The notes under the pieces were generated by a model. That model did not search any database. It saw only the letters and a program-made list of their open reading frames with translations, and had not been told where the DNA came from. Source: J095 sp964407935 (GTDB lineage: Bacteria; Chloroflexota; Anaerolineae; 4572-78; J111). Taken from it: a DNA stretch of 28,776 nucleotides. Position 1 is the stretch's first letter. Every line of letters begins with the position of its first letter. A program made the translations under genes and the position numbers. Shown piece by piece: positions 1-7,009 of this stretch. Location: NCBI GenBank assembly GCA_964407935.1, contig CAYOXS010000037.1:1-28776 (forward strand). The letters are read 5' to 3'.

Positions 1-33
1 GAACATTTCTTCGCTTTGTTTTGCCCAATCCAT
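1..33 (-). CDS. Start of a likely PHA-associated protein (partial)
   Basis: Eleven codons run off the left edge, reading MDWAKQSEEMF. The ATG at 33-31 is preceded by a strong ribosome binding site (AAAAGGAGATAACC on the minus strand), which makes a real gene start convincing despite the short length. The sequence resembles the N-terminus of PhaE/phasin-like proteins that open with a short amphipathic helix, and the gene lies at the downstream end of a PHA gene cluster on the same strand. The family call is inference from eleven residues and position; other functions remain possible. Confidence 0.55.
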   Translation of the reverse strand, partial: MDWAKQSEEMF

Positions 34-505
34 TGGTTATCTCCTTTTTTGGTTGGATAAATGAGTTTCTCTTACTGCGTTCGTTTACAAGTTAAGCTTT
101 TTCATTTTGTCAACGGGGTAAACCTTGAAATTTCGCAATTTTTCAATTGCCCTCATCCCCCCTGCCCCCTTCTACCCTTCGGGGAAGGGGGGGAAAAACA
201 ATTTTGTTTTTTTTTGGGGGGGGGGGGGGCGCCCACAAAAAAACCGGTAAAAAAAAACCCCNNNNNNNNNNGTTTACATGGGCCCGCCCCCCCCGGCCCC
301 CCTTCCCCCGGGGGGTGTCGGGGGATAAAAACTTTTGGGTATTTTTTGGCGCGGCGTAGCCGCGCCAAAAAATACACGTTTAAACATTCCCCCTCCCCAA
401 TTTTTGGGGAGGGGGTTGGGGGAGTGGGAATGTTTGGTCAAAAATATAAATCTCTACGGATTCGACAAAACGGTTCTATCGTTAACCTGTAACGAATGCT
501 CTTTT
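34..505. repeat. Gene-free region with GC-rich palindromic repeat
   Basis: These 472 bases hold no convincing gene. Positions 34-140 are AT-richer and unremarkable. From about 150 to 435 the DNA is a palindromic repeat of C-rich and G-rich runs with long homopolymers and a 10-base N gap. It includes a perfect 15-bp hairpin with a GTA loop (341-355 pairing with 359-373) and a larger inverted repeat whose outer arms are AAACATTCC (382-390) and GGAATGTTT (427-435). It has the same style as the repeat at 3229-3361. The 341-373 hairpin has T and A runs on either side and could act as a bidirectional terminator. The homopolymers around the gap may include sequencing errors. Confidence 0.7.
262..271. 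other. 10-base N gap
   Basis: A run of ten Ns inside the palindromic repeat. This is a scaffold join of unknown true length, placed where a hairpin-forming, homopolymer-rich repeat would be expected to break an assembly. Confidence 0.95.
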
Positions 506-889
506 TTACTGCCACCACAACGTTTCGCGGACAATGTCAAAGGCGGTGACAATGCCCAGAAGTTTGCCTTTGATGACCGGGGCGCGGTGAATACCGTGGT
601 TGGCAAACAGGGCGGCTACTTCCTGTACCGGCATATCCGGGTCAATCTCAATGCAGGGTTTGGTCATTACCTCGGCGACCAAAACGGTTTCCGGGTTTTT
701 GGCCTGGGCCGCTACCTTGTACACAATGTCGGCTTCGGTGATAATGCCGTAGCTGTCGTCAGAACTGTCCGGCTCGACAATCAGGTTGCGCAGTTTTTTC
801 TCGCGCATCATGGCCATTGCCAGAGCGACGGTAATCGACGCCGGCACCGTGACCACACTTTTGGTCATAATTTCCTGTGCAGTTTGCAT
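506..889 (-). CDS. CBS-domain pair protein
   Basis: This is a 127-residue stand-alone Bateman module. Two CBS motifs are visible: residues 5-60 begin AQEIMTKSVVTV, and 70-125 begin VAEVMTKPCIEI and end GIVTAFDIVRE. CBS pairs usually bind adenine nucleotides (AMP, ATP, S-adenosylmethionine) and act as energy or ligand sensors. No other domain is attached, so the partner is unknown. An AAAGGAGAAG ribosome binding site fits the ATG start. The gene follows a paralogue (902-1282) by 12 bases, so the two are probably co-transcribed and may form a heteromer. It lies at the end of the PHA gene series; a regulatory role in storage metabolism is inferred from position only. Confidence 0.88.
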   Translation of the reverse strand: MQTAQEIMTKSVVTVPASITVALAMAMMREKKLRNLIVEPDSSDDSYGIITEADIVYKVAAQAKNPETVLVAEVMTKPCIEIDPDMPVQEVAALFANHGIHRAPVIKGKLLGIVTAFDIVRETLWWQ

Positions 890-901
890 CGATCTTCTCC
901 T

Positions 902-1282
902 TTACCACCACCGGCCTTTGTGCAAAATATCAGACGCGGCCACAATGCCCAGCAGCGACTCCTGCACTACCGGGGCGCGGTGTATCCGATGATTGGCAAA
1001 CAGGCGGGCAATGTTTTCAACAGTCATCTCTGGTTTGATGGTGATGCAGGGCCGAGTCATAATGTCGGCCACCGTCAGCTCTTTGGGGTCGTGGCCCAGG
1101 GCGATGACTTTGTAAGCGATATCGGTTTCGGTGAGGATGCCATACGCTTTTTCGCTGTTTTCCGGTTTGATGACCAGCGCGTGGATGCCGCGCTCTTTCA
1201 TGGTGCCAATGGCCTGGCTAATGAGCGCCGACGCAGCAATAACGGCGACATCGGTTGTCATAATATCTTTTGCTCTACGCAC
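902..1282 (-). CDS. CBS-domain pair protein (paralogue)
   Basis: A 126-residue CBS pair with the same layout as its downstream neighbour: first CBS at about 4-60 (AKDIMTTDVAVI, then YGILTETDIAYKV), second at 70-125 (VADIMTRPCITI, then GIVAASDILHKG). The two proteins align along their whole length, including the shared HRAPV segment, and look like a tandem duplication. The start is a GTG at 1282-1280 preceded by AAAGGAGAT at good spacing. The expected role is nucleotide sensing by an unknown partner protein. It follows the SDR gene by 38 bases on the same strand and is probably in the same transcript. Confidence 0.88.
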   Translation of the reverse strand: MRRAKDIMTTDVAVIAASALISQAIGTMKERGIHALVIKPENSEKAYGILTETDIAYKVIALGHDPKELTVADIMTRPCITIKPEMTVENIARLFANHRIHRAPVVQESLLGIVAASDILHKGRWW

Positions 1283-1320
1283 GGATATATCTCCTTTGAT
1301 AAGGTTAAAAGCGGCTGGCG

Positions 1321-2139
1321 CTAAATAACCGTGCCGCCATCAACAGCAAAAGTATGACCGGTAACGTAGCGGGCCTCATCTGAGGCCAGCCACACAAACG
1401 CATTGGCCACATCGACCGGTTCACCCAAATGGCCCAGCGGAATCCGTTCGATCAGCTTTTCCATCACCTTGTCGGGGATGCCTTCGGTGAGGCGGGTTTT
1501 GATGAAACCGGGCGCTACTGCGTTGGCCCGAATGCCCTTGCGGCCGAGTTCGCGGGCCCAAACTTTGGTCATGCCAATCACGCCGGCCTTGCTGGCTACA
1601 TAGTTGGTTTGCCCAAAGTTGCCGTAGGGGGCTACCACCGACGCCGTGCTCAGAATAACGCCGCTGCCCTGTTCAATCATCACCGGGGCAACGGCCTGGG
1701 CGCAATTAAAAACGCCCTTCAGATTAATGTCAATCACCAGGTCAAACTTCTCTTCGGACATTTTAATCAGTTGCGCATCGCGCACAATCCCGGCGTTGTT
1801 CACCAGCACATCGATCCGGCCAAAGCGGTTAACTGTCAGCTCAACCATTTCTTTAACCGAAGCCTGGCTGGTGACATCAACCTTTACCGGCAGCGCCAAT
1901 TGCAGTTGGGTAGCCACAGCCTCCGCGCCGGCCTGCGAACCGCCGTTGTGGGCCGCATTGCCGCGAGAGGCAACAATCGCGGGGTTGTTGTTAATTTCTC
2001 TGGCCACCTCGCTTACCGTGTCAAAATCAACATCGGCCAGCACAACAAACGCCCCCTCTTCGGCAAAGCGCAGAGCGGTGGCTTCGCCAATCCCTCGTCC
2101 GGCTCCGGTAATAATGGCGACTTTATCTTTTAGGCGCAT
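1321..2139 (-). CDS. SDR-family 3-oxoacyl/acetoacetyl-CoA reductase
   Basis: A classical short-chain dehydrogenase/reductase of 272 residues. The cofactor motif TGAGRGIG is at 11-18, NNAG at 114-117, and the catalytic set is S167, Y180 and K184. The C-terminus (HTFAVDGGTVI) is typical of FabG/PhaB enzymes, which reduce 3-oxoacyl thioesters with NAD(P)H. Residues about 52-83 form an extra segment absent from most FabG proteins; it lies after the second beta-strand and could affect cofactor choice. AAGGAGACACC precedes the ATG. Its neighbours are a phasin upstream and CBS proteins downstream, so a PHA-pathway reductase is likely, although the 6126-6839 enzyme is the better PhaB candidate. The substrate cannot be set from sequence. 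Confidence 0.85.
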   Translation of the reverse strand: MRLKDKVAIITGAGRGIGEATALRFAEEGAFVVLADVDFDTVSEVAREINNNPAIVASRGNAAHNGGSQAGAEAVATQLQLALPVKVDVTSQASVKEMVELTVNRFGRIDVLVNNAGIVRDAQLIKMSEEKFDLVIDINLKGVFNCAQAVAPVMIEQGSGVILSTASVVAPYGNFGQTNYVASKAGVIGMTKVWARELGRKGIRANAVAPGFIKTRLTEGIPDKVMEKLIERIPLGHLGEPVDVANAFVWLASDEARYVTGHTFAVDGGTVI

Positions 2140-2169
2140 GGTGTCTCCTTGGTGGGGTTTAAAATCAAA

Positions 2170-2191
2170 TAAGAGGCAGCGCTGCCTCTTA
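2170..2191 (-). terminator. Rho-independent terminator after phasin gene
   Basis: A perfect 22-bp palindrome with an 11-bp half-site (TAAGAGGCAGC). It lies 9 bases past the phasin stop and is followed on the minus strand by a T-rich stretch (TTTGATTTT). It probably reduces readthrough from the phasin into the SDR gene, allowing high phasin expression relative to the downstream enzyme. Confidence 0.7.
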
Positions 2192-2199
2192 TAATTTAT

Positions 2200-2619
2200 T
2201 TATTTGGCCGGCGTAAACAGTTTGCCCATTGTCTCGGCGGCGTCTTTCATTTGGCTCTGGGTTGATTCGATGGTGGCGAACACAAACGCCTGCTCGGCGG
2301 CCCACAGTTCCTGGCTTTCTTTCACGCCCGTCTGGGCAATTTTGAACATCTCTTTTTGGTAGGCCAGCGACTGGGCCACACTCTGCGCCGCGGCTTTGGC
2401 CACAAAATCCAGGTACGATTTGCCGGCTTCGGCCCACATGCCGTAGCTGTTTTCCAGCACTTTTTGCTGGGCGGCGAGTACCGGTTTGGTTTCTTCTACG
2501 GCTTTGGTTGAGGCTTCAACCCAACTGTTGACCATTTCTTTGGCTTCTTCGGCCATGCGGCTGGCGTCGGCCAGCGCTTCCTGAGCCACGTTTCCATTTT
2601 TTGCTTTTGCAGTTGTCAT
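2200..2619 (-). CDS. Phasin-family PHA granule protein
   Basis: A 139-residue, largely helical protein with no membrane segment, rich in Ala, Glu, Lys and Gln with regularly spaced Trp/Tyr. That is the usual build of phasins, which coat polyhydroxyalkanoate granules. Helices run from about residue 12 to 135 with heptad-like spacing (KPVLAAQQKVLENSYGMW, SLAYQKEMFKIAQTG). The ATG at 2619-2617 is chosen because GGAGG sits 5 bases upstream; a TTG 15 bases earlier overlaps this site and is unlikely. A terminator follows directly, consistent with an abundantly expressed single gene. The family assignment rests on composition, helix pattern and neighbours rather than a diagnostic motif. Confidence 0.8.
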   Translation of the reverse strand: MTTAKAKNGNVAQEALADASRMAEEAKEMVNSWVEASTKAVEETKPVLAAQQKVLENSYGMWAEAGKSYLDFVAKAAAQSVAQSLAYQKEMFKIAQTGVKESQELWAAEQAFVFATIESTQSQMKDAAETMGKLFTPAK

Positions 2620-2661
2620 CACAATCCTCCACAAACTAAACTTGGGTTTATAAAATGCCAG

Positions 2662-3162
2662 TTACTCTTTGGAACGTAACTGTTGTTCCAGCGTTTCCAC
2701 TTTTTGCGATAACGCTTCTACCTGGGCTTGAAGTTGTTGCAGCGTTTCCGTCGGGTCAGGCTCGCCGGCGTGAAACGGCAGCCGCCAGGCATCCATGACT
2801 CGTTTGCCGGCTTCGTCCATTTGCTCGCGGAACGCTTCTGACTGCCGCACCGATTGTTCCATCGCCTGAGACATCATTTTGGCATAGCTCGACGCAAATT
2901 GCTCCCACATTTTAAAGCTCTCCTCAAAGATTTTTTCCTGCGACAGCTCTTCTGCGCCGGACAGGGTATCGATGGTGAGTTGGGTCAGGTAACGCTGCAT
3001 AAACGATACGGCGTCGGCAAAATCGGTGAACCGTTCTTCGCCGTTGCCCTGCACATGCCGAATGTGCCCCCGCCAGCGAACGTGCGGTTCGCCGTGGGTA
3101 TCCTGCCACAGTTCTTGCGTAAAGCGCAGTAAAAATGATGCAATGTTGTGCGGTTTGGTCAT
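2662..3162 (-). CDS. PHA-associated protein with WRG-RHVQ domain and coiled coil
   Basis: A 166-residue protein in two parts. Residues 8-60 form a small N-terminal region with the pattern VRWRGHIRHVQG, followed by ERFTDFADAVSFMQRYL, a short module that I associate with assorted bacterial proteins but cannot name. Residues 65-166 are phasin/PhaE-like amphipathic helix (FKMWEQFASSYAKMMSQAMEQ) ending in a clear leucine-heptad coiled coil (LQAQVEALSQKVETLEQQL). This suggests a granule or PHA-synthase partner with an added binding domain. The ATG at 3162-3160 has GAGG 7 bases upstream; a TTG two codons earlier is too close to that site. The start codon and upstream DNA are copied in inverted orientation at 3295-3429. 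Confidence 0.72.
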   Translation of the reverse strand: MTKPHNIASFLLRFTQELWQDTHGEPHVRWRGHIRHVQGNGEERFTDFADAVSFMQRYLTQLTIDTLSGAEELSQEKIFEESFKMWEQFASSYAKMMSQAMEQSVRQSEAFREQMDEAGKRVMDAWRLPFHAGEPDPTETLQQLQAQVEALSQKVETLEQQLRSKE

Positions 3163-3429
3163 TTTCAAGCCTCGGCTGGATTATAACAAAGACAAGTTAC
3201 AGCCCAGTTACAGTTTACTGAAGAAGTGATGCCCCATCCCCCTGCCCCCTTCCCCAGGGAAGGGGGATTCTGTGGCGCGGAGACCGGGCGGCGAAGCCGC
3301 CCGGTCTCCGCGCCCCCAAAATTCCCCTTCCCTGGGGCAGGGGGCAGGGGGATGGGGCATCAATTCTTCACTAAACTGTAACTGGGCTGTAACTTGTATT
3401 TGTTATAATCCAGCCGAGGCTTGAAAATG
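3160..3429. repeat. About 270-bp near-perfect inverted repeat
   Basis: Two arms of about 134 bases (3160-3292 and 3296-3429) pair around a GAA centre at 3293-3295. The inner 17 bp are perfect (3276-3292 with 3296-3312), and I count about eight differences over the rest. The left arm contains the ATG and ribosome binding site of the 2662-3162 gene; the right arm therefore carries an outward-facing copy of the same start region, ending in TTGAAAATG exactly at an N gap. The middle (3229-3361) is a C/G-run palindrome of the same kind as that at 150-435. It may be a genuine inverted duplication or a fold-back assembly product. Confidence 0.9.
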
Positions 3430-3439
3430 NNNNNNNNNN
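3430..3439. other. 10-base N gap
   Basis: Ten Ns directly abut the outer end of the large inverted repeat. The true length and content of the missing DNA are unknown. The bases that follow (3440-3525) contain another short GC palindrome around 3449-3463 and no gene. Confidence 0.95.
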
Positions 3440-3525
3440 CGGACACGGGGCGGCTGCGCCGCCGGGACTCCGCGCCTGTTACTTTTTCCTTTGCCCATAT
3501 TTTGACGGGCAATCAAGAACCGTTT

Positions 3526-4308
3526 TCAGTGAATCCCAACAATCGCCTCGTACAATGCTTTTGTTTCTGGCAGGGGCTCAATAGCCAGCTCCTCTGCCAG
3601 CGCGGCCACACACTGCCGGTAGGTTTTGAGGGCCAGCGGCCGGTTACCTTGCGCCAGGTAGGCCCGCATTTGGGTGCGATAGGCGTTTTCCCACACCGGG
3701 TCAATGGCCAGCACGTGCTGCGTCAGCCGGATGCTTTCCAGCGGGCTGCGCTCAACCAGCAGCTCGGCCAGAGTGGTCATGGCCCCCAGCGCCAGCACCT
3801 GCAGCCGTTCGCGCTCAAGGCTGCACCAATCCTCGTAGCGACGCTCCGGCAGGTAGTCGCCGTGATACAGGGCCACAGCCTGCTGATGGTGGGCCAGTGC
3901 GGATTCAAGGTTGTGGGGGATGGCCTGATTACCGGCGGCCACGGCCTGTTCAAACACATCGGCATCCAGCCAGATGTCGCTCAGGTCCAGGGCGTAGGTC
4001 AGATCAAAGCGTTGAATATAGCGGGCAGTGGTGCGAGGCTTGCGCTCCGGCTCCAGCACCTTGTTGATGGCGTGCAGCGCCACTTTAAAGTCGCGGTCAC
4101 CTTCGTCGCTGTCCAGATCGGGCCACAGGCGGTTGATGATTTCTTCTTTGTGCAGCGGCCCGTGCCGGCGCATGGTGATCAAAAACTGAAACAGGTGCAG
4201 CGCTTTTTCGCGCTGCCACCGGCCCGGCTCGATTTCTGAGGCGTTGAGCCACACTTTGAAGCCGCCCAATGTTTGAATGCGCAGGCTGGACTCCGGGAGT
4301 TGGTTCAT
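3526..4308 (-). CDS. BTAD/SARP-type transcriptional regulator
   Basis: A 260-residue regulator. Residues about 8-95 form an OmpR/SARP-like winged helix (LRIQTLGGFKVWLN opening the first strands, then KEEIINRLWPDLDSDEG and FKVALHAINKVLEP). Residues about 110-255 form the all-helical bacterial transcriptional activation domain, with tetratricopeptide-like helices (YHGDYLPERRYEDWCSLERE, then DPVWENAYRTQMRAYLAQGN). No ATPase or sensor domain is attached. The ATG at 4308-4306 is preferred because the conserved strand begins ten residues later; the longer reading would start inside a GC hairpin. No strong ribosome binding site is visible. It follows phaA on the same strand and probably controls nearby genes; the target is unknown. 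Confidence 0.85.
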   Translation of the reverse strand: MNQLPESSLRIQTLGGFKVWLNASEIEPGRWQREKALHLFQFLITMRRHGPLHKEEIINRLWPDLDSDEGDRDFKVALHAINKVLEPERKPRTTARYIQRFDLTYALDLSDIWLDADVFEQAVAAGNQAIPHNLESALAHHQQAVALYHGDYLPERRYEDWCSLERERLQVLALGAMTTLAELLVERSPLESIRLTQHVLAIDPVWENAYRTQMRAYLAQGNRPLALKTYRQCVAALAEELAIEPLPETKALYEAIVGIH

Positions 4309-4339
4309 GATGGGATTGTGTGACCAGTGTTGCGGCCCT

Positions 4340-4366
4340 GGGCCGGGCGACAGCGCCGCCCGGCCC
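4340..4366. repeat. GC-rich hairpin between phaA and regulator
   Basis: A perfect 10-bp stem (GGGCCGGGCG pairing with CGCCCGGCCC) with a 7-base loop lies between the phaA stop and the regulator start. It lacks a U-tract on the minus strand, so simple rho-independent termination is doubtful. Its core resembles the GC cores of the palindromes at 341-373 and 3276-3312. Confidence 0.6.
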
Positions 4367-4380
4367 AAAGCCACCAGTTT

Positions 4381-5574
4381 TTACAGTCGCTCTACGGCTA
4401 CGGCTGTGCCGCCGCCAGTGCCGTGGCACAGCGAGGCGACCCCGTATTTGCCGCCGGTGTTACCCAGCGCGTTGAGCAGCGTCACAATAATGCGCGCCCC
4501 CGAGCAGCCAATCGGGTGGCCCATCGCAATTGCGCCGCCGTACACGTTGATCTTTTCGTAGGGGATTTCCAGCACTTTGCGCAGCAGCACGTTGTTCAGG
4601 GCAAAGGCTTCGTTGTTTTCAAACAGGTCGATGTCGTCCAGGTTCATGCCCAGCTTGCCCACCAGATTCTGGATGGCCGGCACCGGCGCTTCGACAAAGC
4701 GCCACGGTTCCCCGGCGGCCCACGCCGAACCGAGCAGCTTGCCAATTGGTTTGAGGTTGTACTTTTGTACGGCCTCTTCGCTGGCCAAAATCAAAGCGGC
4801 GGCCCCGTCGCTGATCTGGCTGGAATTGCCAGCCGTCAGCTTGCCTTCTTTGTTAAAGGCCGGGCGCAATTTGCCCAGCGACTCCATTGTGGTTTCGGGC
4901 CTCACGCCTTCGTCTTTGTCAAAGACAACCGTGTCTTTGCGCATTTTTATCTCGATGGGCGCAATTTCCTTGACCAGCGCGCCGCTTTCGGTGGCGGCGG
5001 CGGCCCGCGTGTTAGACAGGAAGGCTACTTCGTCCAGCTCTTCGCGGGTAATGCCGTAATCTTCTACCAGCCGGTCGGTTTGCTTGCCCATCAACTCGCC
5101 AGACATCGGGTCGGTCAGCCCCTCTTCCAGCAGCACGTCTTTCATCACAATTGGACCGCCAAAGGCGCTCAGACCCAGCCCGTAGCGGGCGGCGTGCGAA
5201 ATGTGAAAGCCGGACTGCGACATCGACTCAACCCCGCCGACCATCACCAGATTGGCTTCTTCTGTTTTGATCATGGCCGCGCCGTTCATGGTGCTCATCA
5301 TACCAGACGAGCAGAGCATATCCAGCGCGTAGCCGTCAACCGTATCGGGGATGCCAGCTTTGATAGCGGCGTGGCGGGGCAGTAACTGGCCGTGGCCGTG
5401 TTTGAGAATGTTGCCAAACACGTAAAAATCCAGGTCGCCGGGCTGAATGCCCGCCTGCTGAACAACGGATTTCATTACGTGGGCGGCCAAATCCACCGGC
5501 GACATATTGGTGAGCGTGCCATTGTATTTACCAATGGCGCTTCGTACCGCGGCGACAATATAGACATCTTTCAT
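4381..5574 (-). CDS. phaA: Acetyl-CoA C-acetyltransferase (thiolase)
   Basis: A full-length 397-residue thiolase that condenses two acetyl-CoA into acetoacetyl-CoA, the first step of PHB synthesis, or runs in reverse. The nucleophile is C88 (LDMLCSSGM), with H353 in GGAIAMGHPIGCSGAR and a second cysteine C383 in SLCHGTGGGTA as the general base. NEAFA is present. The C-terminal motif reads CHGTGGG rather than the more usual C-GGG-G form, so this is a somewhat divergent thiolase subgroup. The ATG has GGAGCG 11 bases upstream. It lies 36 bases after a PHA coiled-coil gene and downstream of the phaB-like reductase, which supports the biosynthetic role; a degradative thiolase is the alternative. 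Confidence 0.88.
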   Translation of the reverse strand: MKDVYIVAAVRSAIGKYNGTLTNMSPVDLAAHVMKSVVQQAGIQPGDLDFYVFGNILKHGHGQLLPRHAAIKAGIPDTVDGYALDMLCSSGMMSTMNGAAMIKTEEANLVMVGGVESMSQSGFHISHAARYGLGLSAFGGPIVMKDVLLEEGLTDPMSGELMGKQTDRLVEDYGITREELDEVAFLSNTRAAAATESGALVKEIAPIEIKMRKDTVVFDKDEGVRPETTMESLGKLRPAFNKEGKLTAGNSSQISDGAAALILASEEAVQKYNLKPIGKLLGSAWAAGEPWRFVEAPVPAIQNLVGKLGMNLDDIDLFENNEAFALNNVLLRKVLEIPYEKINVYGGAIAMGHPIGCSGARIIVTLLNALGNTGGKYGVASLCHGTGGGTAVAVERL

Positions 5575-5610
5575 GGGTTCGCTCCTCTTTTCTCTACATT
5601 GAACAATTTG

Positions 5611-6126
5611 TCACTCGTTGGCGGCGACGTCATCGTCGCTATCATCTTTGTTTTTTTTGTCGTCTTCGGCAGGTGATTGATGCACGGCGGTCCAGTTTTT
5701 CATCCATTCGGTCTGGGTTTTGAGGGTTTCTTCCATCACTGTGCCCCACATATTCAGCACTTTTTTGGCGTCGTCCTCCTGCTGTTCCTGCGACCCCAAC
5801 CGCTGACGCAGCCCCTTAATGGTTTCTTCGGCCTTGTTGAGTTTGCGTTCCAGCGCGTCGCACTTTTCCAGAATTTCCAGGTAGCGGGCGCGAGGCACCA
5901 CCCCCATCATGCGCCACCAGTTTTCGAGCTGGTCCTCAAAAGCCTCCGGGTTGAGTTTTGCCGATGAGGCCGCGCCCGGCATAAATTGAGCCAGCCAGCG
6001 GTTAAAATCTTCCGGTGTGGTTGACATATCCGACAGTTTTTTGAACGCATCCTGCGCTTCGGTGGTACCGCGCATGGCCTCGGCCATCAGGGTATACCAG
6101 GCTTCTAAAACCTTGGGGTTAAACAT
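5611..6126 (-). CDS. PHA-associated coiled-coil protein (PhaE/phasin-like)
   Basis: A 171-residue hydrophilic protein. It opens with helices (VLEAWYTLMAEAMRGTTEAQ), has a central NWWRMMGVVPRARYLEILEK segment, and then a heptad coiled coil at about 85-112 (CDALERKLNKAEETIKGLRQ). Later helices carry Trp residues (LNMWGTVMEETLKTQTEWM), and the last 20 residues are a strongly acidic, disordered tail. This resembles PhaE/PhaR-type synthase partners and other granule-associated proteins, but no diagnostic motif fixes the family. Its ATG overlaps the stop of the upstream reductase by one base (TAATG), implying translational coupling, and phaA follows after 36 bases. Confidence 0.68.
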   Translation of the reverse strand: MFNPKVLEAWYTLMAEAMRGTTEAQDAFKKLSDMSTTPEDFNRWLAQFMPGAASSAKLNPEAFEDQLENWWRMMGVVPRARYLEILEKCDALERKLNKAEETIKGLRQRLGSQEQQEDDAKKVLNMWGTVMEETLKTQTEWMKNWTAVHQSPAEDDKKNKDDSDDDVAANE

Positions 6127-6839
6127 TACGTGTGCCGACCGCCGTTAACGCTCAGCGTGGCGCCGGTAATGTAGCCGGCCATGGTTGGCGACAACAGAAA
6201 CGCGGTGCTCCAGGCAATCTCCTCCTCGGTGGCAAAGCGGCGCAGCGGGATAGTGGCCAGGATTTTTTCCTTAACCGGCTCCGGGATGGATTTGACCATA
6301 TCGGTTTCGGTAAAGCCGGGAGCCACTACGTTGGCCCGCACGCCGTAGCGCGCGCCTTCCAGGCCCAGCGTTTTGGCCAGCCCGATGAGGCCGGCTTTGG
6401 CGGCGGCGTAGTTGGCCTGGCCAATATTGCCCTGCTCGCCCACCAGCGAACTGATAAAAACCAGCACGCCTTCTTTGCGCTCGTACATGAGCGGGGCTAC
6501 CGGCCGGATGGTGTTGAAAACGCCGTTCAGGTTGGTGCCGATGACGGCATCCCATTGCTCTGGTTTCATTTTTGAGAGCAGCGCGTCTTGCGTGATGCCG
6601 GCGTTGGCCACCACGCCAAAAATTGGGCCAAGTTCGGCTTCTATCTGCTGCACCACCCGTTCCATATCAGCGGGGTCGGTCACATCGGCCTGGATGGGCA
6701 GTTTGCCTTTGGAGCCGGGGCTGCTGCGATAGGTGTACGCCACCAACGCGCCCAACTCTTCTAACTTGGAAACAATTGCCGCCCCAATGCCCCGATTACC
6801 GCCGGTAACAAGTATAACTTTTCCTTCGAGTCCGAACAT
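6126..6839 (-). CDS. phaB: Acetoacetyl-CoA reductase-like SDR
   Basis: A 237-residue short-chain dehydrogenase. The nucleotide motif TGGNRGIG is at 12-19, VANAG at 77-81, and the catalytic set is S131, Y144 and K148. The C-terminus (ITGATLSVNGGRHT) is typical of FabG/PhaB. Tyr-Arg-Ser-Ser after the second strand (37-40) suits NADPH binding. The ATG at 6839-6837 follows GGAGG by 9 bases and starts directly on the conserved fold; the longer reading adds 17 poorly fitting residues. With phaA two genes downstream and a coupled PHA protein between, reduction of acetoacetyl-CoA to (R)-3-hydroxybutyryl-CoA is the likely role. FabG activity in fatty acid synthesis cannot be excluded. Confidence 0.82.
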   Translation of the reverse strand: MFGLEGKVILVTGGNRGIGAAIVSKLEELGALVAYTYRSSPGSKGKLPIQADVTDPADMERVVQQIEAELGPIFGVVANAGITQDALLSKMKPEQWDAVIGTNLNGVFNTIRPVAPLMYERKEGVLVFISSLVGEQGNIGQANYAAAKAGLIGLAKTLGLEGARYGVRANVVAPGFTETDMVKSIPEPVKEKILATIPLRRFATEEEIAWSTAFLLSPTMAGYITGATLSVNGGRHT

Positions 6840-6940
6840 AAAATTTACCCTCCGTTCTCTAATTAAGCTGACTGAATTTTGAATACCCATACGGGTGCGC
6901 CCTACTCATAGCGGCAAGGAGCGGGGATGGGGGTGCTGGA

Positions 6941-6969
6941 GGCGCCGGCAGATTTTAGCTGCCGGCGCC
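6941..6969. terminator. Strong hairpin between prpE and phaB
   Basis: A perfect 11-bp GC stem (GGCGCCGGCAG pairing with CTGCCGGCGCC) with a 7-base loop lies about 40 bases past the prpE stop. There is no clear U-tract on the minus strand, so it may slow or process the transcript rather than terminate it fully. It separates the acyl-CoA synthetase from the PHA genes. Confidence 0.5.
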
Positions 6970-7009
6970 GGGGATCAGGGAGAAAATGGAGCTGGTGGGC
7001 AGTAAAGAT

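Noticed and set aside
335..1324. Long plus-strand reading frame of 329 codons
   Set aside because: It runs antisense to two clear CBS genes and starts in a palindromic repeat; the composition shows no protein family. It is a shadow of the minus-strand genes.
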